Shown: positions 1 through 7,803, counted from the first letter of the stretch. The stretch: DNA of 35,455 nt from DATKDU01 sp035512595 (GCA_035512595.1 DATKDU010000194.1:1-35455), one strand, 5' to 3'. Translations and numbers: made by a program. Notes: generated by a model from the sequence alone, not told the origin.

Positions 1-1
1 C

Positions 2-370
2 TGGCTGCGGACGGTCACCCGCAGCAAACTCTCCGACTATTTTCGCACTCGCGGCAAATCACCGGCCGTCCCCGGCGGCAGTGACATGCAGCGCCGGCTC
101 GCGCAGCTCGCCGCCGAGCCGGACGACAATGCCAATGCCGAACCCGATGCCGAGGAAGAATCCGCCGAGCGGGCGCTCTTCTTCCGCGGCCTGGACACGA
201 TCCGCGATCAGTTCGAGCCGCGGACCTGGGACGCCTTCTGGCGGGTGGCCGTCGATGAAGAGCCTGTCTCCGACGTGGCCCGCGCCCTGGCCATGCGCCC
301 CGGCACCGTCCGCGTGGCCAAATGCCGCGTGCTGCACCGGCTGCGTCAGGAGTTGGGGGACGTTGAGTAA
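2..370 (+). CDS. ECF RNA polymerase sigma factor, C-terminal part (5' end outside window)
   Basis: The frame is open from the window edge and begins with a WLRTVTRSKLSDYFR stretch. This resembles the end of sigma region 2 in planctomycete ECF sigma factors, where the usual form is FRGWLWTITRNKIRDHFRR. An acidic linker follows, then a region-4 helix-turn-helix (about residues 80-120 of the visible part: WDAFWRVAVDEEPVSDVARALAMRPGTVRVAKCRVLHRLRQELGD), which would contact the -35 element. The protein would direct core RNA polymerase to a small set of promoters, but no target can be read here. An internal ATG at 86 exists, but starting there would remove region 2, so I treat the gene as running in from the left. 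No anti-sigma gene is visible downstream. The family call is confident; the regulon is unknown. Confidence 0.85.
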   Translation, partial: WLRTVTRSKLSDYFRTRGKSPAVPGGSDMQRRLAQLAAEPDDNANAEPDAEEESAERALFFRGLDTIRDQFEPRTWDAFWRVAVDEEPVSDVARALAMRPGTVRVAKCRVLHRLRQELGDVE

Positions 371-402
371 GCCAGCGAGTCTCTATTTCGCGGAAATGAC
401 CC

Positions 403-741
403 ATGACGGCCGATGAATTCCGCGCGTTGGCGCTGGCACTTCCTGAAACGGAAGAAGACCAGCACATGGGCCATCCCGACTTTCGGGTCCGCAAGAAGAT
501 CTTTGCGACTCTCGCGTCCGATGACACCTGGGGGATGGTCAAGCTCACGCCCGCCCAGCAGAAATCGTTTCGCTTTGCCGACCCAAAGGCTTTCGAGCCG
601 ATTGCCGGCGCCTGGGGAAAGCGCGGCTACACCAAGGTGATTCTGGCAGATGCCGACGAGCTGACCGTCCGGCAGGCACTGGCTGCCGCCTGGCGGAACA
701 CAGCGCCCAAGAAACTGGCGGAGCGATTCACCGACGAGTAG
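403..741 (+). CDS. MmcQ/YjbR family protein
   Basis: A 112-residue protein with the layout of the MmcQ/YjbR (CyaY-like fold) family. It starts MTADEFRALALALPETEEDQ, followed by GHPDFRVRKKIFATL, a WGMVKLTP strand and a C-terminal helix with LAAAWRNTAPKKL. Length matches the family (about 110-120 residues). The family is widespread and often labelled DNA-binding on structural grounds, but its function is not established. It starts 32 bases after the sigma factor stop, so the two could be co-transcribed. No clear Shine-Dalgarno sequence precedes the ATG. It ends only four bases before the convergent gene at 746. Confidence 0.85.
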   Translation: MTADEFRALALALPETEEDQHMGHPDFRVRKKIFATLASDDTWGMVKLTPAQQKSFRFADPKAFEPIAGAWGKRGYTKVILADADELTVRQALAAAWRNTAPKKLAERFTDE

Positions 742-745
742 CTGC

Positions 746-1252
746 TCACTTCGCCGCAGCCGGCTTCTTGGCCGGCAACAGGTCCGCCGCCGGCATGCCG
801 TCCCGCGGACCCAGGACGATGATCGGCGTCTCCGGACTCGCTACCGCCAAATAATAGGCATCGACCATCTCGCCCGACAGCGAAACGAGCACGGGCGTTT
901 CCTTAGCCAGCAGCCTGGCCGCCTCTTCGCGGGTCAACTCATTTCCTTTCACGTCCACCACCCGCGATGGAGAAAGCTGGGAGGGGCCGCCCATTTTCAG
1001 CGTTCGCTGCTCCTTCTTCACCCTGGCCTTCAGCTCGGGCCAAGTCTTCTTCGGGTCCACTTCCCCTACCACCTCCCACGTGGCCACGGGCACCGTCAGC
1101 CGAATGGTCCACTCCGCATCCCTGCCTCCCGCCCCGACGATCGCCGTCCCCACAACCGGCGGGATCCCCTGGGGAAGCCCCCCGTCTTCCGCGGCACTGC
1201 CGCCGCTTACCAGCAACAAGCCGCAGCACGCAATCAGGATCATCGGCTTCAT
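746..1252 (-). CDS. Small secreted protein of unknown function
   Basis: A 168-residue protein with a clear signal peptide (MKPMILIACCGLLLVSGGSAAE, probable cleavage after SAA), so it is exported. The mature part contains a VPVATWEVVGEVDPKKTWPELKARVKKEQRTL segment, a strand-rich middle with VDVKGNELTREEAARLLAKETPVLVSLSGEMVDAYYLAV, and a lysine/alanine-rich tail. I do not recognise a named family. It is preceded by a strong GAGGAGG Shine-Dalgarno sequence seven bases before the ATG, which supports both expression and the start. It converges on the YjbR-like gene with almost no gap. No catalytic motif is evident. Confidence 0.7.
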   Translation of the reverse strand: MKPMILIACCGLLLVSGGSAAEDGGLPQGIPPVVGTAIVGAGGRDAEWTIRLTVPVATWEVVGEVDPKKTWPELKARVKKEQRTLKMGGPSQLSPSRVVDVKGNELTREEAARLLAKETPVLVSLSGEMVDAYYLAVASPETPIIVLGPRDGMPAADLLPAKKPAAAK

Positions 1253-1382
1253 GGCAGAACCTCCTCGGGGGGAAAAGAAAGCCGCTCAGCATCGTTGTCC
1301 ACTAACAACCGCATCTGCCGGCGGCAATTCACCTGGTAGTCTCTGGCCGCCGCTGCCAAGAATCAAGGTGTGACGCTACAAG

Positions 1383-1426
1383 CAAAAGAAGCCGCCCGCG
1401 AAAGGTGGGGCACCTGTCGCGGGCGG
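1383..1426 (-). terminator. Rho-independent terminator of the barrel-like gene
   Basis: Reading the minus strand, about 30 bases after the stop at 1458 there is a 10-bp perfect stem (CCGCCCGCGA/TCGCGGGCGG, arms 1417-1426 and 1392-1401). Its loop holds a second 5-bp stem (AGGTG/CACCT). It is followed by the T-rich tract CTTCTTTTGCT. Position, orientation and stem strength all fit an intrinsic terminator for the gene at 1458-2642. Confidence 0.8.
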
Positions 1427-1457
1427 ATGGCAGACGGACACTCGACGAATTCTCGTT

Positions 1458-2642
1458 CTACCAGCGCTGAATCCACCCGAAGCTGAACGAAATGTCGGGA
1501 AACGAACCGGGGACTTCCAGGTTGCGATCGACGGTCACCGGGAAGTTGCCGTAGATGCTCGTGTCGGCTCGCGGGTTCCAGATGAAGCCCGGCCGCACGA
1601 ACAGGGCGTTGAATGCCCGGCGGTAGCCTTGGCTGTCGTTGATGATGTCGTTGCTCGGTACGGCGGCTTCCACGACGGCAAACGTCGCCGTCAGCCCGTT
1701 CCACAGAGTGTTGCAGCAGCCGCGCTCGTCGAGCATCCACTGCCCCAAGGCGAAGTTGAAGCCAACGTCGGCACTGAGCTGGTCGGTGACCGAGTTGCGA
1801 ATCGTCGAGTTCGGGTCCATGAGGAGCGGGTCGAGTGCCAGCGCATTCGTCGTGCTGGCCGGGCTGATGCGGTAGTTGAAGCTGCCGAACCACGTCACGT
1901 ACCCCGTCCGCCGGTAGGCGAAGAACCCCAAGAGCGGGTCCCAACTGCCCGTGCCCGTTTGGATCGAAATGTCGTCGTACAGGAATTCGCCCTGGTAGAA
2001 GTCGCCGCTGTCTTCGACGCCGGTCGGAACCTTCACGCCGGCGTACACCGACAGGTTGTGGTCCTCGCAGCAGCCGGTCCAGTACCGCAGGTACATGCGG
2101 CTGTCCGCCATGCCGCCGTTCTTCTGGATCAGGCGGCCGGTGAGCCGGCCGCCGGTCATGGCGTCCAGGTCGAGCGCGCGGTTGTTGTACTGAAACGGCA
2201 GCTCGTAAACGAAGGAGAGCCGCTCGGCGATGCCGATCTCCGCGCCGATGACGTGCTCGTTCTGGATGCTGACCAGATTCACCATGGCGTCCATGTCGGG
2301 CAGATGATCGTTGTGCAGGAAGATGCGGTCGGCATCGGAGTAGTTCCACTGGTAGCTCCAGATGACCTGGCCGGGCTGAAGAAACGGGCCGCCCGACTGG
2401 TCGTACATGTCGCTGACGCTGTACTGGCCGTCCACGACATCAGGCGCGACGTCGAGCTGCTCGGGATCCTGCTGGGCGCTGACGCTATAGGGGTTGAAGC
2501 TAAAGCCCCCGGGAATGCTCGGCGGGATCGTGGGGCAGCCGCGCTGCGCCGTGCAGCCCTGGGCGGCGGCATCCGCCGCGCCGTAGCTGGCCAACACGCC
2601 GGCCACGGCGCATAATGAAAAGAGCCAACGAAAGCATTTCAT
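1458..2642 (-). CDS. Secreted outer-membrane beta-barrel-like protein with N-terminal GCTAQRGC tag
   Basis: A 394-residue protein with a signal peptide (residues 1 to about 27, MKCFRWLFSLCAVAGVLASYGAADAAA). The mature protein then begins QGCTAQRGCPTIPPSIPGG. The rest is rich in alternating aromatic and polar strands typical of an outer-membrane barrel, such as AERLSFVYELPFQYNN, DSRMYLRYWTGCCEDHNLSVYAGVKVPTG and DPLLGFFAYRRTGYVTWFGSFNYRIS. It ends with an aromatic strand closing in W (FPDISFSFGWIQRW), as many barrel proteins do. An AAGGAGGAGGG ribosome-binding site lies about seven bases before the ATG, and a terminator follows. It may be a channel or transporter-like barrel; the substrate is unknown. 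It is divergent from the TIGR03000 gene, with which it shares the N-terminal segment exactly. Confidence 0.75.
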   Translation of the reverse strand: MKCFRWLFSLCAVAGVLASYGAADAAAQGCTAQRGCPTIPPSIPGGFSFNPYSVSAQQDPEQLDVAPDVVDGQYSVSDMYDQSGGPFLQPGQVIWSYQWNYSDADRIFLHNDHLPDMDAMVNLVSIQNEHVIGAEIGIAERLSFVYELPFQYNNRALDLDAMTGGRLTGRLIQKNGGMADSRMYLRYWTGCCEDHNLSVYAGVKVPTGVEDSGDFYQGEFLYDDISIQTGTGSWDPLLGFFAYRRTGYVTWFGSFNYRISPASTTNALALDPLLMDPNSTIRNSVTDQLSADVGFNFALGQWMLDERGCCNTLWNGLTATFAVVEAAVPSNDIINDSQGYRRAFNALFVRPGFIWNPRADTSIYGNFPVTVDRNLEVPGSFPDISFSFGWIQRW

Positions 2643-2893
2643 GGCACACCCTCCTCCTTGGGTAGATCAAAGCAGACGAGATGCAGGATGGGTCAACCCG
2701 GCACTGTCTCACCCACAGGGCGCGTTGTCCACGTAGTTTTCGTTCGGTTGGTAGCGGCTGGAGAGTTTAGACCGGTTATTCCGGAAATTCCGTTTATTGG
2801 AGTCGTAAGGGAGTGCTAGCGGCGGGGGGTGACCCCTTGCGGCGCTGTTAACTCAATTTTTCATTCCTTATCCCTGAACCCGGAGTCATGCCC

Positions 2894-3388
2894 ATGTCGT
2901 TGCGTCGGTTGATTGCTGTGGCGATCGTGTTTGGTGCTTCGCTGTTTGTTTCCGAGGCGGCATTGGGTCAAGGCTGCACGGCTCAGCGGGGCTGTCCCAC
3001 AATTCCGCCGTCGATTCCCGGCGGCATGTCGGCCGCGACGCGGACGCCGCCGTACGCCTTGATGAACAACTTTTACGCGTCCACGGAGGCCGCCAATTAC
3101 GAAGCGCGTCCGTCCGCTCCCACGGCCAATGATGACGTGCCGGCTGACAAGGCTCTGATCCGCGTGTCGGTCCCGGCCGAAGACGCCGTCGTTTCGTTCC
3201 AAGGAGTGCGCTCGCGGCAGCAAGGCAAAGACCGGCTGTTTGCGTCTCCCGTATTGTCAGGCGGCCGCGAGTACCGCTATCTGGTCCGCTGCGACTGGAC
3301 CGAGGAGGGGCGCCGCGTTTCCCGCGAGCAGCGGGTGCTCGTGCGGCCGGGTGAAGAGACGGCGGTCGAGTTTGTTGCCGCGCGGTAG
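2894..3388 (+). CDS. Secreted TIGR03000-domain protein with N-terminal GCTAQRGC tag
   Basis: The protein has a signal peptide (MSLRRLIAVAIVFGASLFVSEAALG), then the mature start QGCTAQRGCPTIPPSIPGG, a low-complexity linker, and a C-terminal domain at about residues 95-164 (ALIRVSVPAEDAVVSFQG, LFASPVLSGGREYRYLVRCDW, RRVSREQRVLVRPGEETAVEF). The last matches the planctomycete-specific TIGR03000 beta-sandwich pattern; its role is unknown. I chose the ATG at 2894 because GGAG at 2882-2885 is eight bases away. The upstream ATG at 2888 would leave only two bases and adds just MP. The gene is divergent from the barrel-like gene across about 250 bases and ends eight bases before a complex inverted-repeat element. 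Confidence 0.8.
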   Translation: MSLRRLIAVAIVFGASLFVSEAALGQGCTAQRGCPTIPPSIPGGMSAATRTPPYALMNNFYASTEAANYEARPSAPTANDDVPADKALIRVSVPAEDAVVSFQGVRSRQQGKDRLFASPVLSGGREYRYLVRCDWTEEGRRVSREQRVLVRPGEETAVEFVAAR

Positions 3389-3396
3389 GGGCGCAG

Positions 3397-3601
3397 GCCG
3401 GGGTCGGCGAGTCTTTTTCGGCCGACGATCCGACCCCCTGACGGTGGAGCTTCCGCATCGCGTCGCCTGGCGGCAACGGCGGAGGGCGAGTGGTCCCGGC
3501 GCGAAGCGGCAGCGCCACGACCAGGGGGTCGGGAGTCGTTTCGGGGCCAGGATCATCTGCATGGCAGAGTCACCGGCCCGAAACGACTCGCCGACCCCGG
3601 C
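3397..3601. repeat. 205-bp nested inverted-repeat element between convergent genes
   Basis: The element starts and ends with perfect 17-bp inverted arms (gccggggtcggcgagtc at 3397-3413, its complement at 3585-3601). The similarity continues inward over a TTTTCGG/CCGAAA-like stretch. A second 10-bp perfect pair (cgaccccctg at 3431-3440, complement at 3522-3531) is nested inside. The right half also folds on itself: gtcgggagtcgtttcgggg near 3529 pairs with ggcccgaaacgactcgccgac near 3576. It fills almost the whole space between two convergent stop codons (3388 and 3605). It could act as a bidirectional terminator, or be a REP/MITE-like mobile repeat. No transposase is encoded in it. Confidence 0.65.
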
Positions 3602-3604
3602 AAG

Positions 3605-5758
3605 CTAGTTCTTCCGGTCGCCGAACCGGCTGTTGCGGCTGAAGCCGATGATCCGGTCCTCTTCCGCGAGGTACCAATTGCGGCCGCCGCCGCCAACGAG
3701 CAGATCCTCCTTGCCGTCGTCGAGGATCGCCCCTTCACCGAAGAGCGACTCCAGGTTTTCCGTGCGGTTTTCGAAGCTGGCGCTGCTCGTCCACTCGGCC
3801 ATGATCGCCGCCAACGCGTCCGAATCCTCGTCGGCATCGGTCGAGCCGCCGATCAGAATGTCGTCGTCCGCCTGGCCGTAGAGCCGGTCGCGGCCTTCCC
3901 CTCCAATGAGCAGGTCGCGGTCCGATCCGCCGAAGAGTACGTCGTTCCCCAAGCCGCCGACCAGCACGTCGTGCCCCGCGTTGCCGTGCAGCTCGTCGCT
4001 GCCTTCGCCGCCGGACAATTGGTCGTTGCCATTGCCGCCGATGAGCACGTCGTTGCCCGCGCCGCCGTCGAGCAGGTCGTTTCCATTCCCGCCGATCAGC
4101 ACGTCTCTCCCGTCCCCGCCGGAGAGCACGTCGTCGCCGCCGTTGCCGATCAGGGTGTCGTTGCCCGCATCGCCGGAGAGGATGTCGTTCCCCTTCCCGC
4201 CGATCAGCGTGTCGTTCCCTTCGCCGCCGAAAATCTCAGCATCGATGCGGATGTTGCCGGCGATGACGACCGTGTCATTCCCCGCGCCGGCATCGATCAC
4301 GATCGCCTGCACATCGTCAAACGGGCCGAAGCGCTCGCCATTGAGCAGGACGCGCAGGCCTCCCCGCACCGACTGCACCACGATCGTGTCGCGGCCGTCG
4401 GTGCCGGCGACCATCAGCAGGCCGTCCACGACCTGCACCGGCTCATTACCTGGCTCTTGCTCCACTTGCTGTAGTAAGCTGCCGGTGACGAACTGGCCGA
4501 GCGCAAAACCGCTGTCGTAGCCGTCTACGTTGTCGAACTGGAAGTGAATGCCGCCGTAAAGGCGGCTGTCCCTGGACTCCTCGGCCGCTTGCGAGAAGCT
4601 GGTGAACGGTCGGTCCAGGACATTCGGGTCCGGTGCCTCCGACTCAAGGGTAAAGGAGATGTTGTCGGTGCCAAAGAAGTCGGCCAGGATGGCCGCCGCA
4701 GCGCCGCTGAAGCTGGAATGACCAGAGGTGTAGGTCGGGAAGGGAGGCGTGGGAATCAGAGGCAGCCAGTTTGGATCGGCGGCAGTGTCGGGATTGCCGT
4801 CGTTGTCGGCTTCCCGGATGGCCGTAATGGGCCGCCAGTAGTCGGTCGTATATTTGATCTTCCAGCACATGATGGCCGCATCGGCCAGACCAATATTGAG
4901 CAGGGCAAACATCCGGGCGTTCTCGGAGAGCGTGTTCCCTTGGCTCTCGGCCGCAAGCTGCGCCATGATGTTCAGGTGGCCCGGCGGCGTGGCCGTCCCC
5001 GCGCCGTTGTTCCAGAACAGCCCGATCTGCGTTTGATCGTCGGTGCGCACCGATCCGGTCGCGGAGCCAAGTGCCTTGACCTCGTTGAGGGCGTCGGCAT
5101 ACTCCTGGCTGTCGAGGGCTGGGATGTTGTTGACGAAGAACTGGGTCGCGCTGGTCATCGCCCAGGGATCGACATTCCCCCATTCGGGGAGCAGGCCAGG
5201 TGCATTGGCGGGAAGTGTCGGCCGCCACTGCCCAAGGCCAGTGCCAGGGGTGTAGCTGGTCGGGGCGTTCCATCCGTCGTCGCTGCGGAGCGCGAGAATC
5301 TCGTCGGCGACGTCCACTCCCAAGTCCACGCCGCGATTTTCGGACGCACCGTTGGGCACGGCATCGAGCGAGTCGTCCAGGGCCGCATCAAACGTCGCTT
5401 GCAGCGCTGCGATATTGGGGCTGGCAGCATACAAAGCCGACAGCACGCGGTGCGCGGCGGCGGCGACTGCCGCCTCGCGCGACGTGCTGGGAAGTGCATT
5501 GAACTGCACGGCGTACGGCTCGTGCGTGCGATTGATCGAATTGACCGCGTCGTAGATCGCCGTGTGCATGGTTGCCAGGATGCGGGTGGCGATCGGCGGA
5601 TTGGTCCTTTCGCTGCGAATCGTATCGAGCAAGACGTTGTTCCAGTCCATGACCATGTCGCTGGCCAGGAGCGTGCGGTCTTCGAGCGATTCGAGCAAGA
5701 GGCGGCGCTGGCTGGCGCGGGTGCGGGACGGGCAAGAACGAAGGAAGGGATTGAGCAT
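3605..5758 (-). CDS. Vanadium-haloperoxidase/PAP2-like enzyme with C-terminal RTX calcium-binding repeats
   Basis: A 717-residue protein. Residues 19-32 (RLLLESLEDRTLLA) match the planctomycete LEPR-XLL-type N-terminal sorting segment, suggesting export. Residues about 35-430 are an all-helical vanadium-dependent haloperoxidase/acid phosphatase domain. The full active-site signature is present: K302-x6-R309-P310, S345-G346-H347 (TSGH rather than PSGH), and S398-R399-x5-H405. Residues about 485-625 hold roughly 15 GGxGxDxLx nonapeptides, which form calcium-binding parallel beta rolls. A roughly 90-residue tail of unknown role follows. The enzyme could halogenate or oxidise organic substrates with peroxide, or act as a phosphatase; the motif alone does not decide. 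It is separated from its convergent neighbour by the inverted-repeat element. Confidence 0.85.
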   Translation of the reverse strand: MLNPFLRSCPSRTRASQRRLLLESLEDRTLLASDMVMDWNNVLLDTIRSERTNPPIATRILATMHTAIYDAVNSINRTHEPYAVQFNALPSTSREAAVAAAAHRVLSALYAASPNIAALQATFDAALDDSLDAVPNGASENRGVDLGVDVADEILALRSDDGWNAPTSYTPGTGLGQWRPTLPANAPGLLPEWGNVDPWAMTSATQFFVNNIPALDSQEYADALNEVKALGSATGSVRTDDQTQIGLFWNNGAGTATPPGHLNIMAQLAAESQGNTLSENARMFALLNIGLADAAIMCWKIKYTTDYWRPITAIREADNDGNPDTAADPNWLPLIPTPPFPTYTSGHSSFSGAAAAILADFFGTDNISFTLESEAPDPNVLDRPFTSFSQAAEESRDSRLYGGIHFQFDNVDGYDSGFALGQFVTGSLLQQVEQEPGNEPVQVVDGLLMVAGTDGRDTIVVQSVRGGLRVLLNGERFGPFDDVQAIVIDAGAGNDTVVIAGNIRIDAEIFGGEGNDTLIGGKGNDILSGDAGNDTLIGNGGDDVLSGGDGRDVLIGGNGNDLLDGGAGNDVLIGGNGNDQLSGGEGSDELHGNAGHDVLVGGLGNDVLFGGSDRDLLIGGEGRDRLYGQADDDILIGGSTDADEDSDALAAIMAEWTSSASFENRTENLESLFGEGAILDDGKEDLLVGGGGRNWYLAEEDRIIGFSRNSRFGDRKN

Positions 5759-5816
5759 GACGGCGAGACTCCACTAGAAGGAATAAGGGATGAATGCGAA
5801 GCAACGGGGCCGGTTT

Positions 5817-5869
5817 GCGGATTGCGGATTATGACCGCCGTTGATTGGCAATGGAAATCCGCAATTCGC
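5817..5869. repeat. Imperfect inverted repeat upstream of the haloperoxidase gene
   Basis: GCGGATTGCGGATT (5817-5830) is mirrored by AATCCGCAATTCGC (5856-5869) with one mismatch, giving a possible 14-bp stem with a 25-base loop. The same 14-mer in complement (AATCCGCAATCCGC) occurs inside metG at 18984-18997, so it belongs to a repeat family present at more than one place. It lies in the leader between the haloperoxidase gene and the small secreted cysteine protein. Confidence 0.6.
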
Positions 5870-5883
5870 AGACGTACGCACGA

Positions 5884-6276
5884 TCAAACGCGTGGAGGAC
5901 GTTTGATCTTTAGGCGAAAGCCGCCGCAGAGAGAAACGTGCGGCTCCGAAGTTTGCCAGAAATTCCCGTCAGTTCGGGCCGCCGACGATGACGCCAGCGG
6001 CATTCCGGCGTCGCGCTGCCGCGGCTGATCGACCCGCGGCGGCGCTTGGTCGGTCGGCTGGCAGTTGCTGCCGCGGCAGACAGGACCGCGAGCAGGAGCC
6101 GGCTGCGAATGGCGAATGTCATCCATCAGCGGGGAAGCGTGCGTGGACGCCTGGCCGCTGCCGACGAAGATCACATAGTCGCCGCACCCCGCAATGGCGC
6201 GCGGAGCGGTCCAGCCGCTCGCCATTAGCGATGCGGCGAGTGCCAGTACTGACCACGTTGTCGCCCGTCGTACCAT
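5884..6276 (-). CDS. Small secreted cysteine-containing protein, unknown function
   Basis: A 130-residue protein from the ATG at 6276, chosen because it gives a compact signal peptide (MVRRATTWSVLALAASLMASGWTAPRAIA). The mature part starts GCGDYVIFVGSGQ, then has a CRGSNCQPTDQAPP segment and a proline/arginine-rich, low-complexity remainder. A GCGDYV mature start followed by a C-x-G-x-N-C segment is a pattern I associate with short planctomycete secreted proteins of no known function. An upstream in-frame start at 6330 would bury the signal peptide. The three cysteines could form disulphides or bind a ligand. The next gene downstream on this strand is the haloperoxidase. Confidence 0.6.
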   Translation of the reverse strand: MVRRATTWSVLALAASLMASGWTAPRAIAGCGDYVIFVGSGQASTHASPLMDDIRHSQPAPARGPVCRGSNCQPTDQAPPRVDQPRQRDAGMPLASSSAARTDGNFWQTSEPHVSLCGGFRLKIKRPPRV

Positions 6277-6438
6277 CGAACCGCCGGTAAATGCCGTGCG
6301 AGAAAGGGGTAAACTGCCCTCCGCTCCCAAGCCGCATCGTGATTTGCAGCTACGTCGCTGTCAAGCGATTCACGCCCATCACTCCGAAAGTCGATGGGCT
6401 TACGCAGAGAATGGTGCCATGGTTCGTTTGAGCGGCGT

Positions 6439-7542
6439 TTACCCGAACGTCGTCGCTAGCTCGCGGATGTAATCGAGGGCTTCGTCGAGTTCCGGGGCCT
6501 GGGCGCCGAATTGGCGGCCGGCCCGGTCGCAGCGGGCCAGGAGCACCAGCTCCTCGTAGCTTTCCGATTCCTTCAGCCGGCGGTGGGAGCGGGAGCCAAT
6601 CGTGCTGTCGAGGATCGCGTGCCCCTCCATGTGGTGCTCGATCAGCCATTTTGTGCGCTCCGTGATGAAGCCGTCGAGCGCTTCCAGGCCGGCGGCGACG
6701 TGCTCGTGCGGATCGATCGCCTTGCCAACGTCGTGCAAGAGCGCGGCCAGCAAAAACTCCTCGTCGTAGGGGAGTTGATCGCGGGCATGGTCGAACACCT
6801 GGAGGCTGTGGTAGAGGGCCTCCCCTTCCGGGTGATACTTGAGGTTCTGCTTCACGTTCTCCAGTGGCAACAGCAGGCTCTGGTAAACCTGAAAGCGATC
6901 GACCTTTTCAGCGACCTCGGCAATCGCGGCTTCGAGATCGAGATCGGGGTATTCGGCCGCCATAAACTGCTCGAGCTGGGCGATGCTGGATCGCTCGATT
7001 GCTTTGCCGGTGATCGAGCTTTTGAAAACGTGGTGCGCCATATCGGCGGCATACACGGTCAACTCGAAGGGATAGCGGTCCTGCACGTGGACGTGCGTGT
7101 AGACCCGCTCTTCGTCGTCTTTGCGGACCCGCTTCCGTTCGACGTCGTAGACGAGCCCGTGCTCGTCGAGAATCATCACGACCGACTCGATACTGTCCGA
7201 GAAAACGTGCAGGTCGATGTCGGAACCGGCACGGACGTGGCCGGTCATCACGCTGCCGATCAGCCGCGGGCGGAAGCGGGCCAAGAGGCGCATTAGCCGC
7301 AGTGCTTCCAGCCGCATCTCGCGGAGGTTGTCGGTGCGGGCGTCCCCTTCGTGCAGCCGGGCGAACGACTGAATCTCGTCCCGAATCTCGGCATTGCTGG
7401 GAAGATCGGCCGGCTTGACCCACCCCTGGCAGATTCGGTGTGCCGCCTTTTGCTTGGCGCGGAAATATTCCGACTCTTCGCGCAGGTACATGAGCCGCGC
7501 GGCTTCCCAGGCGATCTGCCTGCGGAGTTTGGAGCGATTCAT
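6439..7542 (-). CDS. Nucleotidyltransferase-HD domain protein
   Basis: A 367-residue protein from the ATG at 7542 (MNRSKLRRQIAWEAARLMY). The open frame extends upstream to 7791, but that part translates an intergenic repeat, so I exclude it. After an N-terminal helical region, residues about 88-170 form a nucleotidyltransferase-like fold with RLIGSVMTGHVRAGSDIDLHVF, where GS and the D-x-D pair are the expected metal ligands. Residues about 240-345 form an HD phosphohydrolase-like domain with YHSLQVFDHA and LLAALLHDVGKAIDPHEHV. This pairing occurs in signalling and RNA-modifying enzymes such as GlnD-like and tRNA nucleotidyltransferase families. The order and flanks here match neither clearly, so the substrate is unknown. 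No strong Shine-Dalgarno sequence is visible. Confidence 0.75.
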   Translation of the reverse strand: MNRSKLRRQIAWEAARLMYLREESEYFRAKQKAAHRICQGWVKPADLPSNAEIRDEIQSFARLHEGDARTDNLREMRLEALRLMRLLARFRPRLIGSVMTGHVRAGSDIDLHVFSDSIESVVMILDEHGLVYDVERKRVRKDDEERVYTHVHVQDRYPFELTVYAADMAHHVFKSSITGKAIERSSIAQLEQFMAAEYPDLDLEAAIAEVAEKVDRFQVYQSLLLPLENVKQNLKYHPEGEALYHSLQVFDHARDQLPYDEEFLLAALLHDVGKAIDPHEHVAAGLEALDGFITERTKWLIEHHMEGHAILDSTIGSRSHRRLKESESYEELVLLARCDRAGRQFGAQAPELDEALDYIRELATTFG

Positions 7543-7684
7543 CGAAGGCGCCGGAAGGCTCGTCGGCGCGGCAGCGGTGAGGAAAGAATGCCGCCGGTCC
7601 CAGGACGCAGCGGCAGTGAATGCGATGGATGGTGTCAACGTACTTATCGTAGGGGTTACAGCCGAAAGTGACAATTCTTCTTTC

Positions 7685-7730
7685 GACAGGTTGAAAACTC
7701 TTTTTTTGGACAGGTTGAAAACCTGTCCTA
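7685..7730. repeat. Tandem copies of the ACAGGTTGAAAACCTGT palindromic repeat
   Basis: A partial copy (gacaggttgaaaac at 7685-7698) is followed by a full copy at 7708-7730. In the full copy, 9-bp arms ggacaggtt/aacctgtcc enclose a three-base gaa loop, followed by ta. The identical 23-base unit occurs again at 17235-17257, upstream of metG. Both lie in spaces between genes, which suggests a dispersed short palindromic element rather than a local regulator. Confidence 0.75.
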
Positions 7731-7803
7731 CAGGGGAAGTGCCGCGAGCCGCTCGGAAAGGGCGGCTCGCGGTGGGTTTTCCACTTTTCAAGGCAACGGT
7801 CGT

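Noticed and set aside
1363..2349. Alternative minus-strand frame (328 codons) within the barrel-like gene
   Set aside because: It overlaps the supported gene in another frame, has no signal peptide or ribosome-binding site, and runs through the terminator.
4000..4240. Regular GGCGGCGAGxGCGACGA-like periodicity resembling a CRISPR or satellite array
   Set aside because: The periodicity encodes the GGxGxDxLx repeats of the RTX domain and shows no spacer structure.
4544..6028. Long plus-strand frame (494 codons) opposite the haloperoxidase gene
   Set aside because: It is a high-GC shadow of the minus-strand gene, whose complete active-site signature and RTX repeats are read in the other frame.
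7543..7791. N-terminal extension of the nucleotidyltransferase-HD gene
   Set aside because: It translates the palindromic repeat copies (VFNLSK twice) and intergenic sequence rather than conserved protein.
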